Shown here piece after piece: positions 51,543 to 60,023 of a stretch of DNA of 64,000 nucleotides (position 1 is its first letter; each line of letters begins with the position of its first letter). Source of the stretch: HK1 sp965204915 (GTDB lineage Bacteria; Pseudomonadota; Gammaproteobacteria; HK1); NCBI GenBank assembly GCA_965204915.1, contig OZ242023.1:3906001-3970000 (forward strand). The letters are read 5' to 3'. The notes under the pieces were generated by a model, which saw only the letters and a program-made list of their open reading frames with translations, made no database searches and was not told where the DNA came from. The position numbers and the translations under genes are program-made.

Positions 51543-53393
51543 TCACTCGTCGATCCGGACCTTCACGTAGCGCCCGGGGGCATCCTCGATGACCGGCAAC
51601 GCGCCGTCGCCCGGCTCGCGGGGCGCTGTCTCGCCGCCGTCGTGGGCGCTCACCCAGGCGTCCCAATCCGGCCACCAGGAACCGTCGTGGGCGGTGGCCG
51701 CCTCCAGCCAGGCGTCCGGCGTGGGGGCGAGCTCCCCGGTGTAGTAGCCGTACTTGTTCGCGGCGGGCGGATTGACGACTCCGGCAACGTGTCCGGACAT
51801 CGCCAGCACGAAGCGGATCGGGCCGCGGTAGAGCCGGGTCGCCGCATAGGTGGAGCGCCACGGGGCGATGTGGTCCTCGCGGGTCGAGAGGATGTAGACG
51901 GGCACGTCGATGCCGGAGAGGTCGATCGGCACCCCGTCGAGGGCGATGCCGCCGGGCTCCCGCAGCCGGTTGTGCTGGTACATCTCGCGCAGGTAGGCGG
52001 AGTGCATCACGCGGGGCATGCGCGTGGAATCGGAGTTCCAGTACAGGAGATCGAACGGAAACGGGTCCTTGCCCATGAGGTAGTTGTTGACCACGAAGCT
52101 CCAGATGAGGTCGTTGGCGCGCAGCAGGTTGAACGCCTCCGCCATCCTGGCGCCGTCGAAGTAGCCCTTCTCCCGCATCGACTCCTCCACCAGCGAGAGC
52201 TGCTCCTCGTCGATGAACACCCCGAGCTCGCCGGGCTCCTCGAAATCCACCATGGTGGTGAAGAACGTGGCGGATTCGATTTTCGGGGCCTCCGCCGTGC
52301 CGGAGGGGGCATCGTTGGTCACCTCGGCCGTCGCCGTCGCATCCGTGGCTTTCAGGTATGCGAGGGTGGCGGCGAGCAGGGTGCCGCCCAGGCAGTACCC
52401 GATCGCGTTGACGCGGGACTCGCCGGTCGCCTTTCCGATCGCGTCCAGCGCGGCGATGGGGCCTTCGAGCATGTAGTCGTCGAGGCGCTTCTCCGCAAGC
52501 CGTTCGTCCGGATTCACCCACGAGATCACGAACACGGTGTGGCCCCGATCCACCGTCCATTTGATGAAGGAGTTCTTCGGACGGAGATCCAGGATGTAGA
52601 ACTTGTTGATCCACGGCGGAACGATGAGCAGCGGACGCCTGCGCACCGCCTCCGTGGTGGACGCATACTGGATGAGCTGCATCAGATCGTTCTCGAACAC
52701 GACCTTGCCGGCAGTAACGGCGACGTTCTCGCCCAGCTCGAACTTGTCGAGATCGGTCATCCTGATCCGCAGCCTGCCCCGGCCCCGCTCGATGTCTTCG
52801 AGCATGTTCTCGAGCCCCTGCACGAGGTTCTCGCCGCCGGTCTCCACGGTGCGCCGGACCACCTCGGGGTTCGTCATCGCGAAATTGGTCGGCGCGAGGG
52901 CGTCGATGAACTGGCGGGTGTAGAAGTCCGCCTTCTGCGCGGTATGCGCATCGAGCCCTTCGGTCTCGCGCACCGTGGAGAGCATGAACTTCGACACGAG
53001 CAGGTAGCTCTGCCTGATGTGGTCGTAGATCGGGTGTTCGGTCCATGCGTGGTCGGTGAACCGGCGGTCGCCCGGGTCGGGCGCGGCCACCGGCTCCGCC
53101 TCCTCTCCGGCCATGCGCCGCGCCGTGCTCTCCCACAGCTTCGCGTAGTCCTGCCACAGCGAGAGCTGCGCCTGCACCAGCCGTCCGGGGTCGGCCAGCA
53201 TCTGCTGCCACAGCGCTCGATACGCCTTGGACACCACCGCGGGTTCGAGCGGGTCGAACCCGCCGGCGCCGCTCGCCTGGCGTTCGGCGAACGCCTGCAC
53301 GATGCGCCGGCTCCGCTCGGTGACGCGGGTCATCGCGGCTTGCAGGCGCTCGGGGTCGGGGGTCCCCGGGGCCGGAGTCGATGGATCGCTCAT
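51543..53393 (-). CDS. phaC: Poly(3-hydroxyalkanoate) synthase, class I
   Basis: Polymerises hydroxyacyl-CoA into PHA storage granules. 616 residues, the class I length. The lipase-like box GYCLGG holds the catalytic Cys334; the Asp is in STREDHIAPWRS and the His in SGHVAGVVNPP. The N-terminal domain is of normal size. An unusual acidic, Ala/Thr-rich insert of about 20 residues (DATATAEVTNDAPSGTAEAP) follows the active-site helix. No phaA, phaB or phasin is adjacent. ATG 53393; a start three codons earlier is possible. Confidence 0.94.
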   Translation of the reverse strand: MSDPSTPAPGTPDPERLQAAMTRVTERSRRIVQAFAERQASGAGGFDPLEPAVVSKAYRALWQQMLADPGRLVQAQLSLWQDYAKLWESTARRMAGEEAEPVAAPDPGDRRFTDHAWTEHPIYDHIRQSYLLVSKFMLSTVRETEGLDAHTAQKADFYTRQFIDALAPTNFAMTNPEVVRRTVETGGENLVQGLENMLEDIERGRGRLRIRMTDLDKFELGENVAVTAGKVVFENDLMQLIQYASTTEAVRRRPLLIVPPWINKFYILDLRPKNSFIKWTVDRGHTVFVISWVNPDERLAEKRLDDYMLEGPIAALDAIGKATGESRVNAIGYCLGGTLLAATLAYLKATDATATAEVTNDAPSGTAEAPKIESATFFTTMVDFEEPGELGVFIDEEQLSLVEESMREKGYFDGARMAEAFNLLRANDLIWSFVVNNYLMGKDPFPFDLLYWNSDSTRMPRVMHSAYLREMYQHNRLREPGGIALDGVPIDLSGIDVPVYILSTREDHIAPWRSTYAATRLYRGPIRFVLAMSGHVAGVVNPPAANKYGYYTGELAPTPDAWLEAATAHDGSWWPDWDAWVSAHDGGETAPREPGDGALPVIEDAPGRYVKVRIDE

Positions 53394-53500
53394 GGGATGC
53401 ATCCTTGTATGCAGTGTCGTACAACCAACCGGGCCGTACAACCAACCGGACATGATCGTAGAGCCGCTTGACGACTCCGAACCGCCCTCTGCGAAGGGCT

Positions 53501-54025
53501 TCACGCCAGCGGCCCGGAGCCCCCTGCCCCACCGCGCCGACGGTAGAGGAAGTAAGGCCAATCTCCCGCACCGGGCGGCCGGGGGCGGGCTTCCCAGGAT
53601 CCGAACGGCATCTCGCGGTCGCTGAGCACCAGGCCGCCGTAGCGCAGCAACCGGTCGATGAGCGGCGCGATCTCCGCCACGAGCGAGGCGTCGGCGCCGC
53701 GATCCTCGGAGCCGACGTCGGCATGCACCAGGGCGGCGCAGTGCGCGCCGAGGCGCCGGCAAGCGGCATCGAGGGTCTCGCGAAAATCCCCCAGAAAAAG
53801 ATGCGCGCGGTCGGGCCGCACCTCTTCGGGGCAATGGACCAGCCGATCGAAGGCGAAGATTTCCCGCCGGGGCATCAGGGTGCGCAGGCGATCGTAGGTG
53901 CGGCCTTTGCCGAGGCCGATTTCGAGGATCACGCCCGGCGCCCGGTCGATCTCCGCCACCGCGTGGTCGATGCACGCCCGCTGCGTGACGAGGCGTTCGA
54001 TCATGCGGCTCAGGCGGTCTTCCAC
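53501..54025 (-). CDS. Class I SAM-dependent methyltransferase (Methyltransf_17-like)
   Basis: 174 residues from a GTG at 54025 with GGAA before it. GVILEIGLGKGRTYDRLR is the SAM-binding motif I; FAFDRLVHC and LFLGDFRETL follow, and CAALVHADVGSED and GGLVLSDREMPF mark later strands. This small family has no established substrate. Longer frames to 54145 add arginine-rich sequence without homology. Ends about 110 bp before phaC on the same strand, so possibly cotranscribed. Confidence 0.75.
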   Translation of the reverse strand: MEDRLSRMIERLVTQRACIDHAVAEIDRAPGVILEIGLGKGRTYDRLRTLMPRREIFAFDRLVHCPEEVRPDRAHLFLGDFRETLDAACRRLGAHCAALVHADVGSEDRGADASLVAEIAPLIDRLLRYGGLVLSDREMPFGSWEARPRPPGAGDWPYFLYRRRGGAGGSGPLA

Positions 54026-54283
54026 TTCCGTTCCCCGCTCCGCTTGCCCGAACCTGCTGCGGCATCGCGAGGATGATGCGGCCGGAAATGGCCGCACCGT
54101 AGCATCCGACCGCCGGCGGCGTCTTCCCTCGGGGCTTGCCATCATACAGCGCGGACCGATGCAGGCATTCTCCCCCGGGTGGTTTCGCCCCCGGGTGGTT
54201 TCACCATGGTGCCGGTGATGAATCGACCGTCATCCGCGCCATGTATCGAGCCGCGCGGGCCACGGTTCCCTCGCCGGAGCATC

Positions 54284-54300
54284 GTCACGGCCGCCGTGAC
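54284..54300. promoter_or_regulatory. 17-bp palindrome upstream of the acyl-CoA ligase
   Basis: GTCACGGCCGCCGTGAC is a perfect palindrome around a central C, in the 436-bp gap between the methyltransferase and ligase genes. It has the size of a TetR- or GntR-type operator. The gap also holds a short tandem CCCGGGTGGTTTC repeat near 54175-54205. No regulator gene is adjacent. Confidence 0.3.
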
Positions 54301-54461
54301 GTGGAACGAATCCGGACGATCCGGGTGATGTCTGTACAGATGCCCGATCGTCGGTGATCATCGCCGAATCCCGTCCTCGGCCGGGATCCGGTACGCCATC
54401 GACAAGGATCCGGGCACGCCGGAGGTCCGAAAACGCCGCGCGGGCCACGTCCGGAGGCACG

Positions 54462-56153
54462 ATGCCCCTCTATCGAATGGACGACTATGAACAGGCGGTG
54501 GCCGGGCACCGGCTCGACACCCCCGCCACCTTCAACTTCGGCGCTGACGTCGTCGATGTCCGGGCGCGAGATCCGTCGAAGCTCGCCCTCGTCTGGTGCG
54601 ACGCCCGGGGCAACGAGCGCCGGCTCACGTTCGACGACGTGGCGCGCGCGAGCAACCGCCTCGCGAACCGGCTCGCGGCGCGCGGCGTCGTGAAAGGGGA
54701 TCGGGTCATCGTGATGCTGCCCCGCGTCCCCGAGTGGCAGATCGCGCTCACCGCCTGCCTGAAGCTCGGCGCGGTCCCCATTCCGTGCATCACCATGCTC
54801 ACCGGACGCGACATCGCCTGGCGCGTCGGGCACTCCGGCGCATCCGCCGTGATCACCCTGAGCGCGGAGACCCCGAAGTTCGCCGCTGTCGGGACATTCG
54901 CCGGCGCCGGGACCCCCACCCCCATCGAAGGATTCGCCTCCACCGAGACATCCGCCGCCACCGGAACATCCGGTGTTCCCGGCCCGCTCAAGGCGCGGAT
55001 CGCGCTCGGTCCGCCCTGCCCCGGGTGGGAGCCGTGGGAGGGCATCGATGCCGAGAGCGACACCTTCGCCGCGGCGACGGTCGCGGCCGAGGACCCCGCG
55101 ATCATGTACTACACCTCGGGCTCCACCGGCGCACCGAAGGGCGTGGTGCACGCCGCGCGCGGCCTGCACGCCTGGCGGATCTCGGCGTGGTACTGGCTCA
55201 CCCTCACCGGCGATGACGTCATGTGGTGCACCGCCGACACCGGTTGGTCGAAGGCGGGGACGAGCATCTACTTCGGCCCGTGGAGCCAGGGCTCGGCGGT
55301 GCTCTTCCACGACGGGCCGTTCGACGCGCGCCGCCGTTTCGAGCTCATGGAGCGCTACCGCGTCACCGTGTTCTGCGCCGCCGCCACCGAGCTGCGCCGG
55401 CTCGTGCTCGAGGACGTGTCGGGGCTGGATCTCTCGGCGCTGAGGCTCGCGGTGTCCGCCGGCGAATCCGTCAACCCCGAGATCATCGACGCCTGGAAGC
55501 GGCTGGCCGGGGTGGATCTGCTCGACGGCTACGGCCAGACCGAGACCCTGATGACGGTGCTGAACTATCCCGGCATGCCCGTGAAGCCGGGGTCGATGGG
55601 GCGCCCGCTGCCGGGGGTCGAGGCGGCGGTGCTCGACGGGCACGGCCGCCTGCGCACCCGCGATGCCCGCGGCCGGCTCGTCATCCGGGCGCCGAATCCA
55701 CAGCTCATGCTCGGCTACTGGAACGATCCCGAAAGGACCGAGGCGCAGTACGTCGAGATCGAAGGCGGGCGGTGGTTCGTCACCGGCGACACCGTGGACG
55801 CCGACGCGGACGGCTACCTTTTCTATTTCGGCCGCGACGACGACGTCATCGGCTCCTCCGGCTACCGCATCGGCCCGCAGGAGGTGGAGAACGCGCTCAT
55901 CGAGCATCCCGCGGTGCAGGAGTCGGCGGTGGTCGGGCTGCCGGACCCCGACCGGGGCCAGGTGGTGGCCGCATTCGTCATCCTCGCCCCGGGGTTCGAG
56001 CCGGGCGGCGCCCTCGCCGCCGAGCTGCAGGAGCACGTCAAGCGCATCACCGCCCCGTACAAGTACCCACGGCGGATCGAGTTCGTCGACTCCCTGCCGA
56101 AGACGGTGAGCGGAAAGATCCGGCGGGGGGTTCTGCGGGAGGCGTATTCATAG
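54462..56153 (+). CDS. Acyl-CoA synthetase (AMP-forming), medium-chain/acetyl type
   Basis: 563 residues. Activates a carboxylate with ATP and CoA. AMP-binding motif YYTSGSTGAPKGVVH, then DGYGQTETLMTVLNYPGM, GDTVDADADGYLFYFGRDDD, and the catalytic Lys in TVSGKIRRGVLR near the C-terminus. GGAGG lies before the ATG at 54462. Between SAETPKF and LKARIAL there is a low-complexity Thr/Ala/Gly insert of about 35 residues encoded by imperfect short repeats. Resembles ACSM-type medium-chain enzymes; substrate not certain. Confidence 0.9.
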   Translation: MPLYRMDDYEQAVAGHRLDTPATFNFGADVVDVRARDPSKLALVWCDARGNERRLTFDDVARASNRLANRLAARGVVKGDRVIVMLPRVPEWQIALTACLKLGAVPIPCITMLTGRDIAWRVGHSGASAVITLSAETPKFAAVGTFAGAGTPTPIEGFASTETSAATGTSGVPGPLKARIALGPPCPGWEPWEGIDAESDTFAAATVAAEDPAIMYYTSGSTGAPKGVVHAARGLHAWRISAWYWLTLTGDDVMWCTADTGWSKAGTSIYFGPWSQGSAVLFHDGPFDARRRFELMERYRVTVFCAAATELRRLVLEDVSGLDLSALRLAVSAGESVNPEIIDAWKRLAGVDLLDGYGQTETLMTVLNYPGMPVKPGSMGRPLPGVEAAVLDGHGRLRTRDARGRLVIRAPNPQLMLGYWNDPERTEAQYVEIEGGRWFVTGDTVDADADGYLFYFGRDDDVIGSSGYRIGPQEVENALIEHPAVQESAVVGLPDPDRGQVVAAFVILAPGFEPGGALAAELQEHVKRITAPYKYPRRIEFVDSLPKTVSGKIRRGVLREAYS

Positions 56154-56362
56154 GCCGCGCCCTCGGCGACAATCTCCCGTGCTCCAACCATCCGGTCTGC
56201 GCCGGACACGCCCCGGACACGCCGTACGAGAGCCGCCCGCTGCACGGCTCCGCCTGCCTGCCGATCGTCGAGACGAGCTGCGAGCAGAACAACGACTTCC
56301 TCGACCATACGCTCGTCGTGCCCACGGTGGGCACGGCGACGATCGCGTTCTTCGACACGGGT
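56153..56362 (+). pseudogene. C-terminal remnant of a DUF1998 (DrmB-like) protein
   Basis: Beginning at the stop of the acyl-CoA ligase, about 70 codons with strong coding bias and no start encode CSNHPVCAGHAPDTPYESR, then LHGSACLPIVETSCEQNND and FLDHTLVVPTVGTATIAFFD. The spaced cysteines and the HGxAC..ETSCE..N.FLD pattern recall the C-terminus of DUF1998 proteins such as DrmB of the DISARM defence system. The N-terminal several hundred codons are missing and one cysteine of the usual set appears lost. The identification is by memory of the motif and needs a profile search. The rest of 56363-56536 shows nothing clear. Confidence 0.5.
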
Positions 56363-56536
56363 CCATATACCCGTGGGAATGCGCAAGGACCCCGGTGCAA
56401 GACGCTACGTGTTTCCGGCAGGTGCCTGGCCTGTAAATGGCACGTGGGCCGTAATGGCCGCAACGGCCTTGAAGGAGGCATTCCGGCCGTGGCAGCATCA
56501 CCCGTCAGGCGGCGCGGCGCCCGAGAGTTGCCCCTC

Positions 56537-56803
56537 ATGAAGACGAACGGCTCCCTCGACTGGGTTCTGAACAGCGACATGGATTCCCGGCGAATGTGCT
56601 TCGAGCAGGGCAAGGCGTTCGTCTACATGCCCGATGAGGACGGTGACGTCATCATCGCGGAAGAACCCAACGGCGTGGTGGAACATCGTCGAATCTCGGA
56701 CGGCACGGTCACCCGCACCTGGCCGGACGGACGGGTAGACCACTTCCGCCGGGGCGATCCGGAAGACCTCGAATATCCGTACATTCCGCCACCCGCCGGG
56801 TAA
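56537..56803 (+). CDS. Small acidic protein upstream of the zeta-like kinase, possible antitoxin
   Basis: 88 residues: MKTNGSLDWVLNSDMDSRRM, then FVYMPDEDGDVIIAEEPNG and a C-terminal half with a beta-hairpin-like TVTRTWPDGRVDHFRRGDPE and EYPYIPPPAG. It ends 8 bp before the zeta-type P-loop gene, the spacing of a toxin-antitoxin pair. It does not resemble the known epsilon antitoxin. I do not recognise a family; the antitoxin role is inferred from position only. Confidence 0.55.
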   Translation: MKTNGSLDWVLNSDMDSRRMCFEQGKAFVYMPDEDGDVIIAEEPNGVVEHRRISDGTVTRTWPDGRVDHFRRGDPEDLEYPYIPPPAG

Positions 56804-56811
56804 CCGCCGCG

Positions 56812-57399
56812 GTGGCGCGGCTGACCATCGTGGTCGGCGCCAACGGCGCCGGCAAAAGCACTTGGGCACGGAGTCATCGCCGGGAGCTGCCCGCGGATTT
56901 CTACGACGCCGACAGCATCGCCCAAGGCCTCGGAAGCCATGACGATCCGGCGCTGCAACGTCAGGCGCGGGAGTGGGTGGATCGCCGCATTGAAGGCCAT
57001 CTGGAATGCGGCGAGTCCTTCGGCTTCGAGAGCACCTATTCGGGCGCTTCGCGGCCTGACGTCGTGCGTCGCGCCCACGCGCTCGGTTACGACGTCGACG
57101 GAGTGTTCGTCGGCACGCGATCCGCCGCCGTCAACATCGACCGGGTTGCTTTCCGCGTAAGGCATCGGACCGGCCATGATGTGCCCGTAGCGGAGGTCGT
57201 TCGCCGCTGGGCCGCGGTCCAGGACAATCTTGCGAGGACGGCGCCGTTGTTCGCCAACCTTCTGCTGCTGGACAACTCCGGCGTGCGTGCGCGGGTGATC
57301 GCCCAGGTTGTCGGGCAAGAGGTTGTCCGCCATGCCGATCTCCTGCCTCGGTGGGCCATCGATCTCATCGCCAGGATCGAAGACGACCGCGCACGTTGA
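56812..57399 (+). CDS. Zeta-toxin-like P-loop kinase
   Basis: 195 residues with GTG start. VGANGAGKSTWARSHR is a Walker A motif at the very N-terminus; YDADSIAQGL and FGFESTYSGASRPDVVRRAH follow the zeta-toxin/AAA_33 pattern, in which UDP-N-acetylglucosamine or another small molecule is phosphorylated. VFVGTRSAAVNIDRVAFRVR and HDVPVAEVVRRWA match the region after the catalytic site. Chromosomal relatives are often not toxic, so a toxin role is uncertain. Lies in a patch of gene fragments. Confidence 0.75.
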   Translation: MARLTIVVGANGAGKSTWARSHRRELPADFYDADSIAQGLGSHDDPALQRQAREWVDRRIEGHLECGESFGFESTYSGASRPDVVRRAHALGYDVDGVFVGTRSAAVNIDRVAFRVRHRTGHDVPVAEVVRRWAAVQDNLARTAPLFANLLLLDNSGVRARVIAQVVGQEVVRHADLLPRWAIDLIARIEDDRAR

Positions 57400-57649
57400 A
57401 GCGGACGCCCTTCAGCCTTGGGGAGCTGCGGATCAGCGTGTCGTGCCTGCCGGATGTCGTATCCATGCACGATACAGGTCCGCGGCAGGGGCGTTTCTCC
57501 CCATGCGCCGTGCGGAGCGCCTCCAGTACGAGTGCCTTCGCGACCTGTTCGGGGAGGCCGTGCATCGAGCCGGACGTGTCGATGACCGCGAGAATCGGGC
57601 CTCGCTCCCGCGCGGGCCGGCGGGTCCGAGACTCTTCCCGCGTTATCAT
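57365..57649 (-). pseudogene. von Willebrand A domain remnant
   Basis: ERGPILAVIDTSGSMHGLPE followed by QVAKALVLEALRTAHGEKR is the start of a vWA domain with its metal site DTSGS, as in ViaA/CoxE-like proteins. The similarity ends abruptly after about 45 residues and the rest of the frame is unrelated. It lies antisense to the end of the zeta-like gene. Together with the DUF1998 tail it marks a degraded island. Confidence 0.6.
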
Positions 57650-57738
57650 CGCGATGCCGCAACGGAAGCGAGTGGTGTTACGGGAGTCCGAACCGGGTAT
57701 CCGCCGGTCGTGCGGACCGGAGCCGGGAAGTGAGGGCG

Positions 57739-57819
57739 ATGTTGACGCTACCTCCCGTCAGGAGAAGCATCGCGGCACCGAGGGCGCGGACCGGAGCCGG
57801 GGAGCGGGGACGATGTTGA
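57739..57819 (+). CDS. Duplicated-start mini-ORF before the PhyH gene
   Basis: A 26-codon frame beginning MLTLPPVRR, like the PhyH start MLTQDQVERY, whose TGA overlaps the real PhyH start region. The 37 bases at 57712-57748 (GCGGACCGGAGCCGGGAAG and onward) recur at 57786-57822 with few changes, so the ribosome-binding site and first codons of the PhyH gene were tandemly duplicated. It may reduce or couple translation of PhyH. Confidence 0.35.
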   Translation: MLTLPPVRRSIAAPRARTGAGERGRC

Positions 57820-58724
57820 CGCAGGATCAGGTGGAGCGGTACCGGCGCGAAGGCTATATCGTCCTGGAAGGGGTCATCGCGGCGGAGACCCTGGCGGAGC
57901 TCCGGCGCGTGACGGACGAATTCGTCGCGACCGCGCACGGTGTGACAGGCCACACGAAGGTGCTCGACCTCGATCCCTCCCACACCCCCGAACGGCCGCG
58001 GGTGCGCCGCATCAAGAGTCCCCACCTGCACCATCCCTTCTATTGGGACATGGCCGGACATCCGCCGATCATGTCCGTGCTCGAGCCTCTCATCGGCCCC
58101 GACATCCGGGTGCGCGCGGGAGGCAAGGTGAACCTCAAGTCGGCGGGCTACGGCGCCGCCGTCGAATGGCATCAGGACTGGGCCTTCTATCCGCATACCA
58201 ACGACGACGTGCTCGCGGTCGGCATCCTCCTCGACGACGCGGACGAGGACAACGGCCCGATGATGGTTCTGCCCGGCAGCCACCTCGGCCCGATCCACGA
58301 CCATCATGCGGACGGTGCGTTCTGCGGCGGCATCGACCTCACCCGCACACCTCTCGACCTCTCCGGCGCGGTCGCCCTCACCGCACCCGCCGGCAGCATC
58401 ACCATCCACCACGCGCGCCTCGTGCACGGCTCTGCGGTCAACCGGAGCGACCGCCCGCGACGGCTCCTGCTCTTCGAGTACTCGGCGGCGGACTCCTGGC
58501 CGCTCGCGGGGGTCGAGCCGATCGACGACTTCGAGGAATTCAATCGCCGGGTGGTGCACGGAACGCCGGCCCTGGAGCCGCGCCTCGCGCCTGTCCCGGT
58601 GCGGATGCCGTTCCCCAAGGCAGTGTATGGGGGCTCGCTCTACGAGAATCAGCGCACCCTCGGGCACCGCTACTTCGGAGGACGGGAGGAACAATCCGCC
58701 GACAAGAAAGCAAGTCGGACCTGA
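57813..58724 (+). CDS. Phytanoyl-CoA dioxygenase family protein
   Basis: 303 residues, a Fe(II)/2-oxoglutarate oxygenase. The iron ligands are in VEWHQDWAFYPHTNDD (HxD) and ITIHHARLVHGSAVNRS (His, with the Arg for 2-oxoglutarate close behind); DNGPMMVLPGSHLGP is the typical loop. It belongs to a different branch than the EctD-like gene at 37028. Start at ATG 57813 with GGGGA upstream. No substrate clue from neighbours, which are mostly relics. Confidence 0.87.
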   Translation: MLTQDQVERYRREGYIVLEGVIAAETLAELRRVTDEFVATAHGVTGHTKVLDLDPSHTPERPRVRRIKSPHLHHPFYWDMAGHPPIMSVLEPLIGPDIRVRAGGKVNLKSAGYGAAVEWHQDWAFYPHTNDDVLAVGILLDDADEDNGPMMVLPGSHLGPIHDHHADGAFCGGIDLTRTPLDLSGAVALTAPAGSITIHHARLVHGSAVNRSDRPRRLLLFEYSAADSWPLAGVEPIDDFEEFNRRVVHGTPALEPRLAPVPVRMPFPKAVYGGSLYENQRTLGHRYFGGREEQSADKKASRT

Positions 58725-58869
58725 CCTGGCAGGCGGCGGAATGGCGGACGCGCGCCGTCGATCTCGAAGCGGAGAGGCTGACCTTCGAGCGTGCGAAGAA
58801 CGTATCCTCCCGGTGCGGGCCGTTCTCGATTGCGGAGACCCTGCTCCCACGACCCCGGTCCGTGGCCCC

Positions 58870-58973
58870 GGGGCTTCACCGCGAGCCGCGTTGCAGCCAC
58901 GCACGCACAACGTCAGGCCGAGCGCGGTTCCGATGTCGCCGCAGCCGGCGGCAATCAGGAGCCGCGGGCGCAT
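58870..58973 (-). pseudogene. NAD-binding SDR (YeeZ-like) N-terminal remnant
   Basis: From an ATG at 58973 the frame reads RPRLLIAAGCGDIGTALGLT, a Rossmann NAD-binding start with GCGDIG as in YeeZ-type SDR proteins. Homology ends after about 30 residues. The remainder of the gap 58725-59176 shows patches of coding bias but no second recognisable gene. It appears to be a broken gene 5' end left after a deletion. Confidence 0.5.
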
Positions 58974-59176
58974 CGCTGTCTCCGAGCCCGTCGGACCGAA
59001 GCCGCGAAGCGCTCAGAAGCGGGCCTCGTACACCGGCGCCTGTTCGGACCCCTCGGCCATGTGCCTCCGGCTGCATTCGAGGCACACGACTCCCATCAAC
59101 TGCATGAGTCGGCGATGGCCGCCTGACTCAAGCAAATCACCCTCCGGGAAACCCGGGGCGGTTCACTGCGACGTGT

Positions 59177-59803
59177 TTATCCATCGCCCTCGCTCGCCCT
59201 CCACAAATACCAGCTCGCGACGCTGCGGTAGGGCCGCCAGGCCTCCCCTTCCGCGAGCAGGTCGGCGGGTTCCGGCAGCGTGCCGGAGCCCCGGCAGACC
59301 ATGAACCCGCGCCGGATTCCGAGGTCGGTGACGGGGAGGACGTCGGGACGGTCCAGGGTGAAGATCAGCAGCATTTCGACGGTCCACCGGCCGATCCCCC
59401 GGATCTCGATCAGGCGCTCGATGATCGCCTCGTCCTCCATGCCGTCGAGCGCCCGCCGGCTCGGGATCCTGCGCGCCGCCGCCTTGGCCGCGAGGTCGCG
59501 CACCGCGAGGATCTTCGGGCGGGAGAGCCCCGCCCCGCGCAGCGCGTCGTCGTCGAGAGCGAGCAGGGCCCGGGCGCTCGGGCGACGGCCGGGAAACAAT
59601 GCGAGGAGGCGGCGATGGATGGTGCCGGCCGCCTTGCCGGAGAGCTGCTGGTAGACGATCGAGCGTAGCAGCGTCGCGAATGGGGTCTTCGCCGACCCGA
59701 GGCGCGAAGGCTTGTCCCGCCCGATCACGCCGATGATCCGCTCGAGCGCGCGGTCGCGCCGTTCCAGATGCGCGAGGGCGCGATTCCAGTCGTAGTGGCT
59801 CAC
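59177..59803 (-). CDS. DNA-3-methyladenine glycosylase II (AlkA-type, HhH-GPD)
   Basis: 208 residues from a GTG at 59803 (VSHYDWNRALAHLERRD). Removes alkylated bases from DNA. SIVYQQLSGKAAGTIHRRL is the helical core, IEIRGIGRWTVEMLLIF the helix-hairpin-helix, and PVTDLGIRRGF carries the catalytic Asp. It complements the Ada-type protein at 19.1 kb in alkylation repair. The frame remains open to 59926, but that segment lacks homology. A 39-codon ORF ends in overlap with the start codon. Confidence 0.9.
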   Translation of the reverse strand: MSHYDWNRALAHLERRDRALERIIGVIGRDKPSRLGSAKTPFATLLRSIVYQQLSGKAAGTIHRRLLALFPGRRPSARALLALDDDALRGAGLSRPKILAVRDLAAKAAARRIPSRRALDGMEDEAIIERLIEIRGIGRWTVEMLLIFTLDRPDVLPVTDLGIRRGFMVCRGSGTLPEPADLLAEGEAWRPYRSVASWYLWRASEGDG

Positions 59804-59919
59804 GAGATCGGGGACGAGGAGGGCGCTTCCTCGAGAAACCGCCGAGAAAACGCGCGCAGCGCCGGAAGGGATACATCGGGAAGCCGGCCGATGGGGACAT
59901 GCCTCTCGTTGCCGGTCAT
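59800..59919 (-). CDS. Short ORF ending at the alkA-type start
   Basis: A 39-codon frame, MTGNERHVPIGRLPDVSLPA and so on, whose TGA overlaps the GTG of the glycosylase (GTGA). It has G/C-rich third positions but no recognisable similarity and no clear ribosome-binding site. It could be a coupling leader peptide or chance. The remaining gap to dppC shows nothing else. Confidence 0.25.
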   Translation of the reverse strand: MTGNERHVPIGRLPDVSLPALRAFSRRFLEEAPSSSPIS

Positions 59920-60023
59920 CGGACACCCGGCGCGGGCCGCGACGGCCACTTCCACGAACGTCGCACTTGCCGTGGCTCGTGACGACCCGCTCCTTCTCCC
60001 GCTCGAAGCCGCACCGTCTGTCC

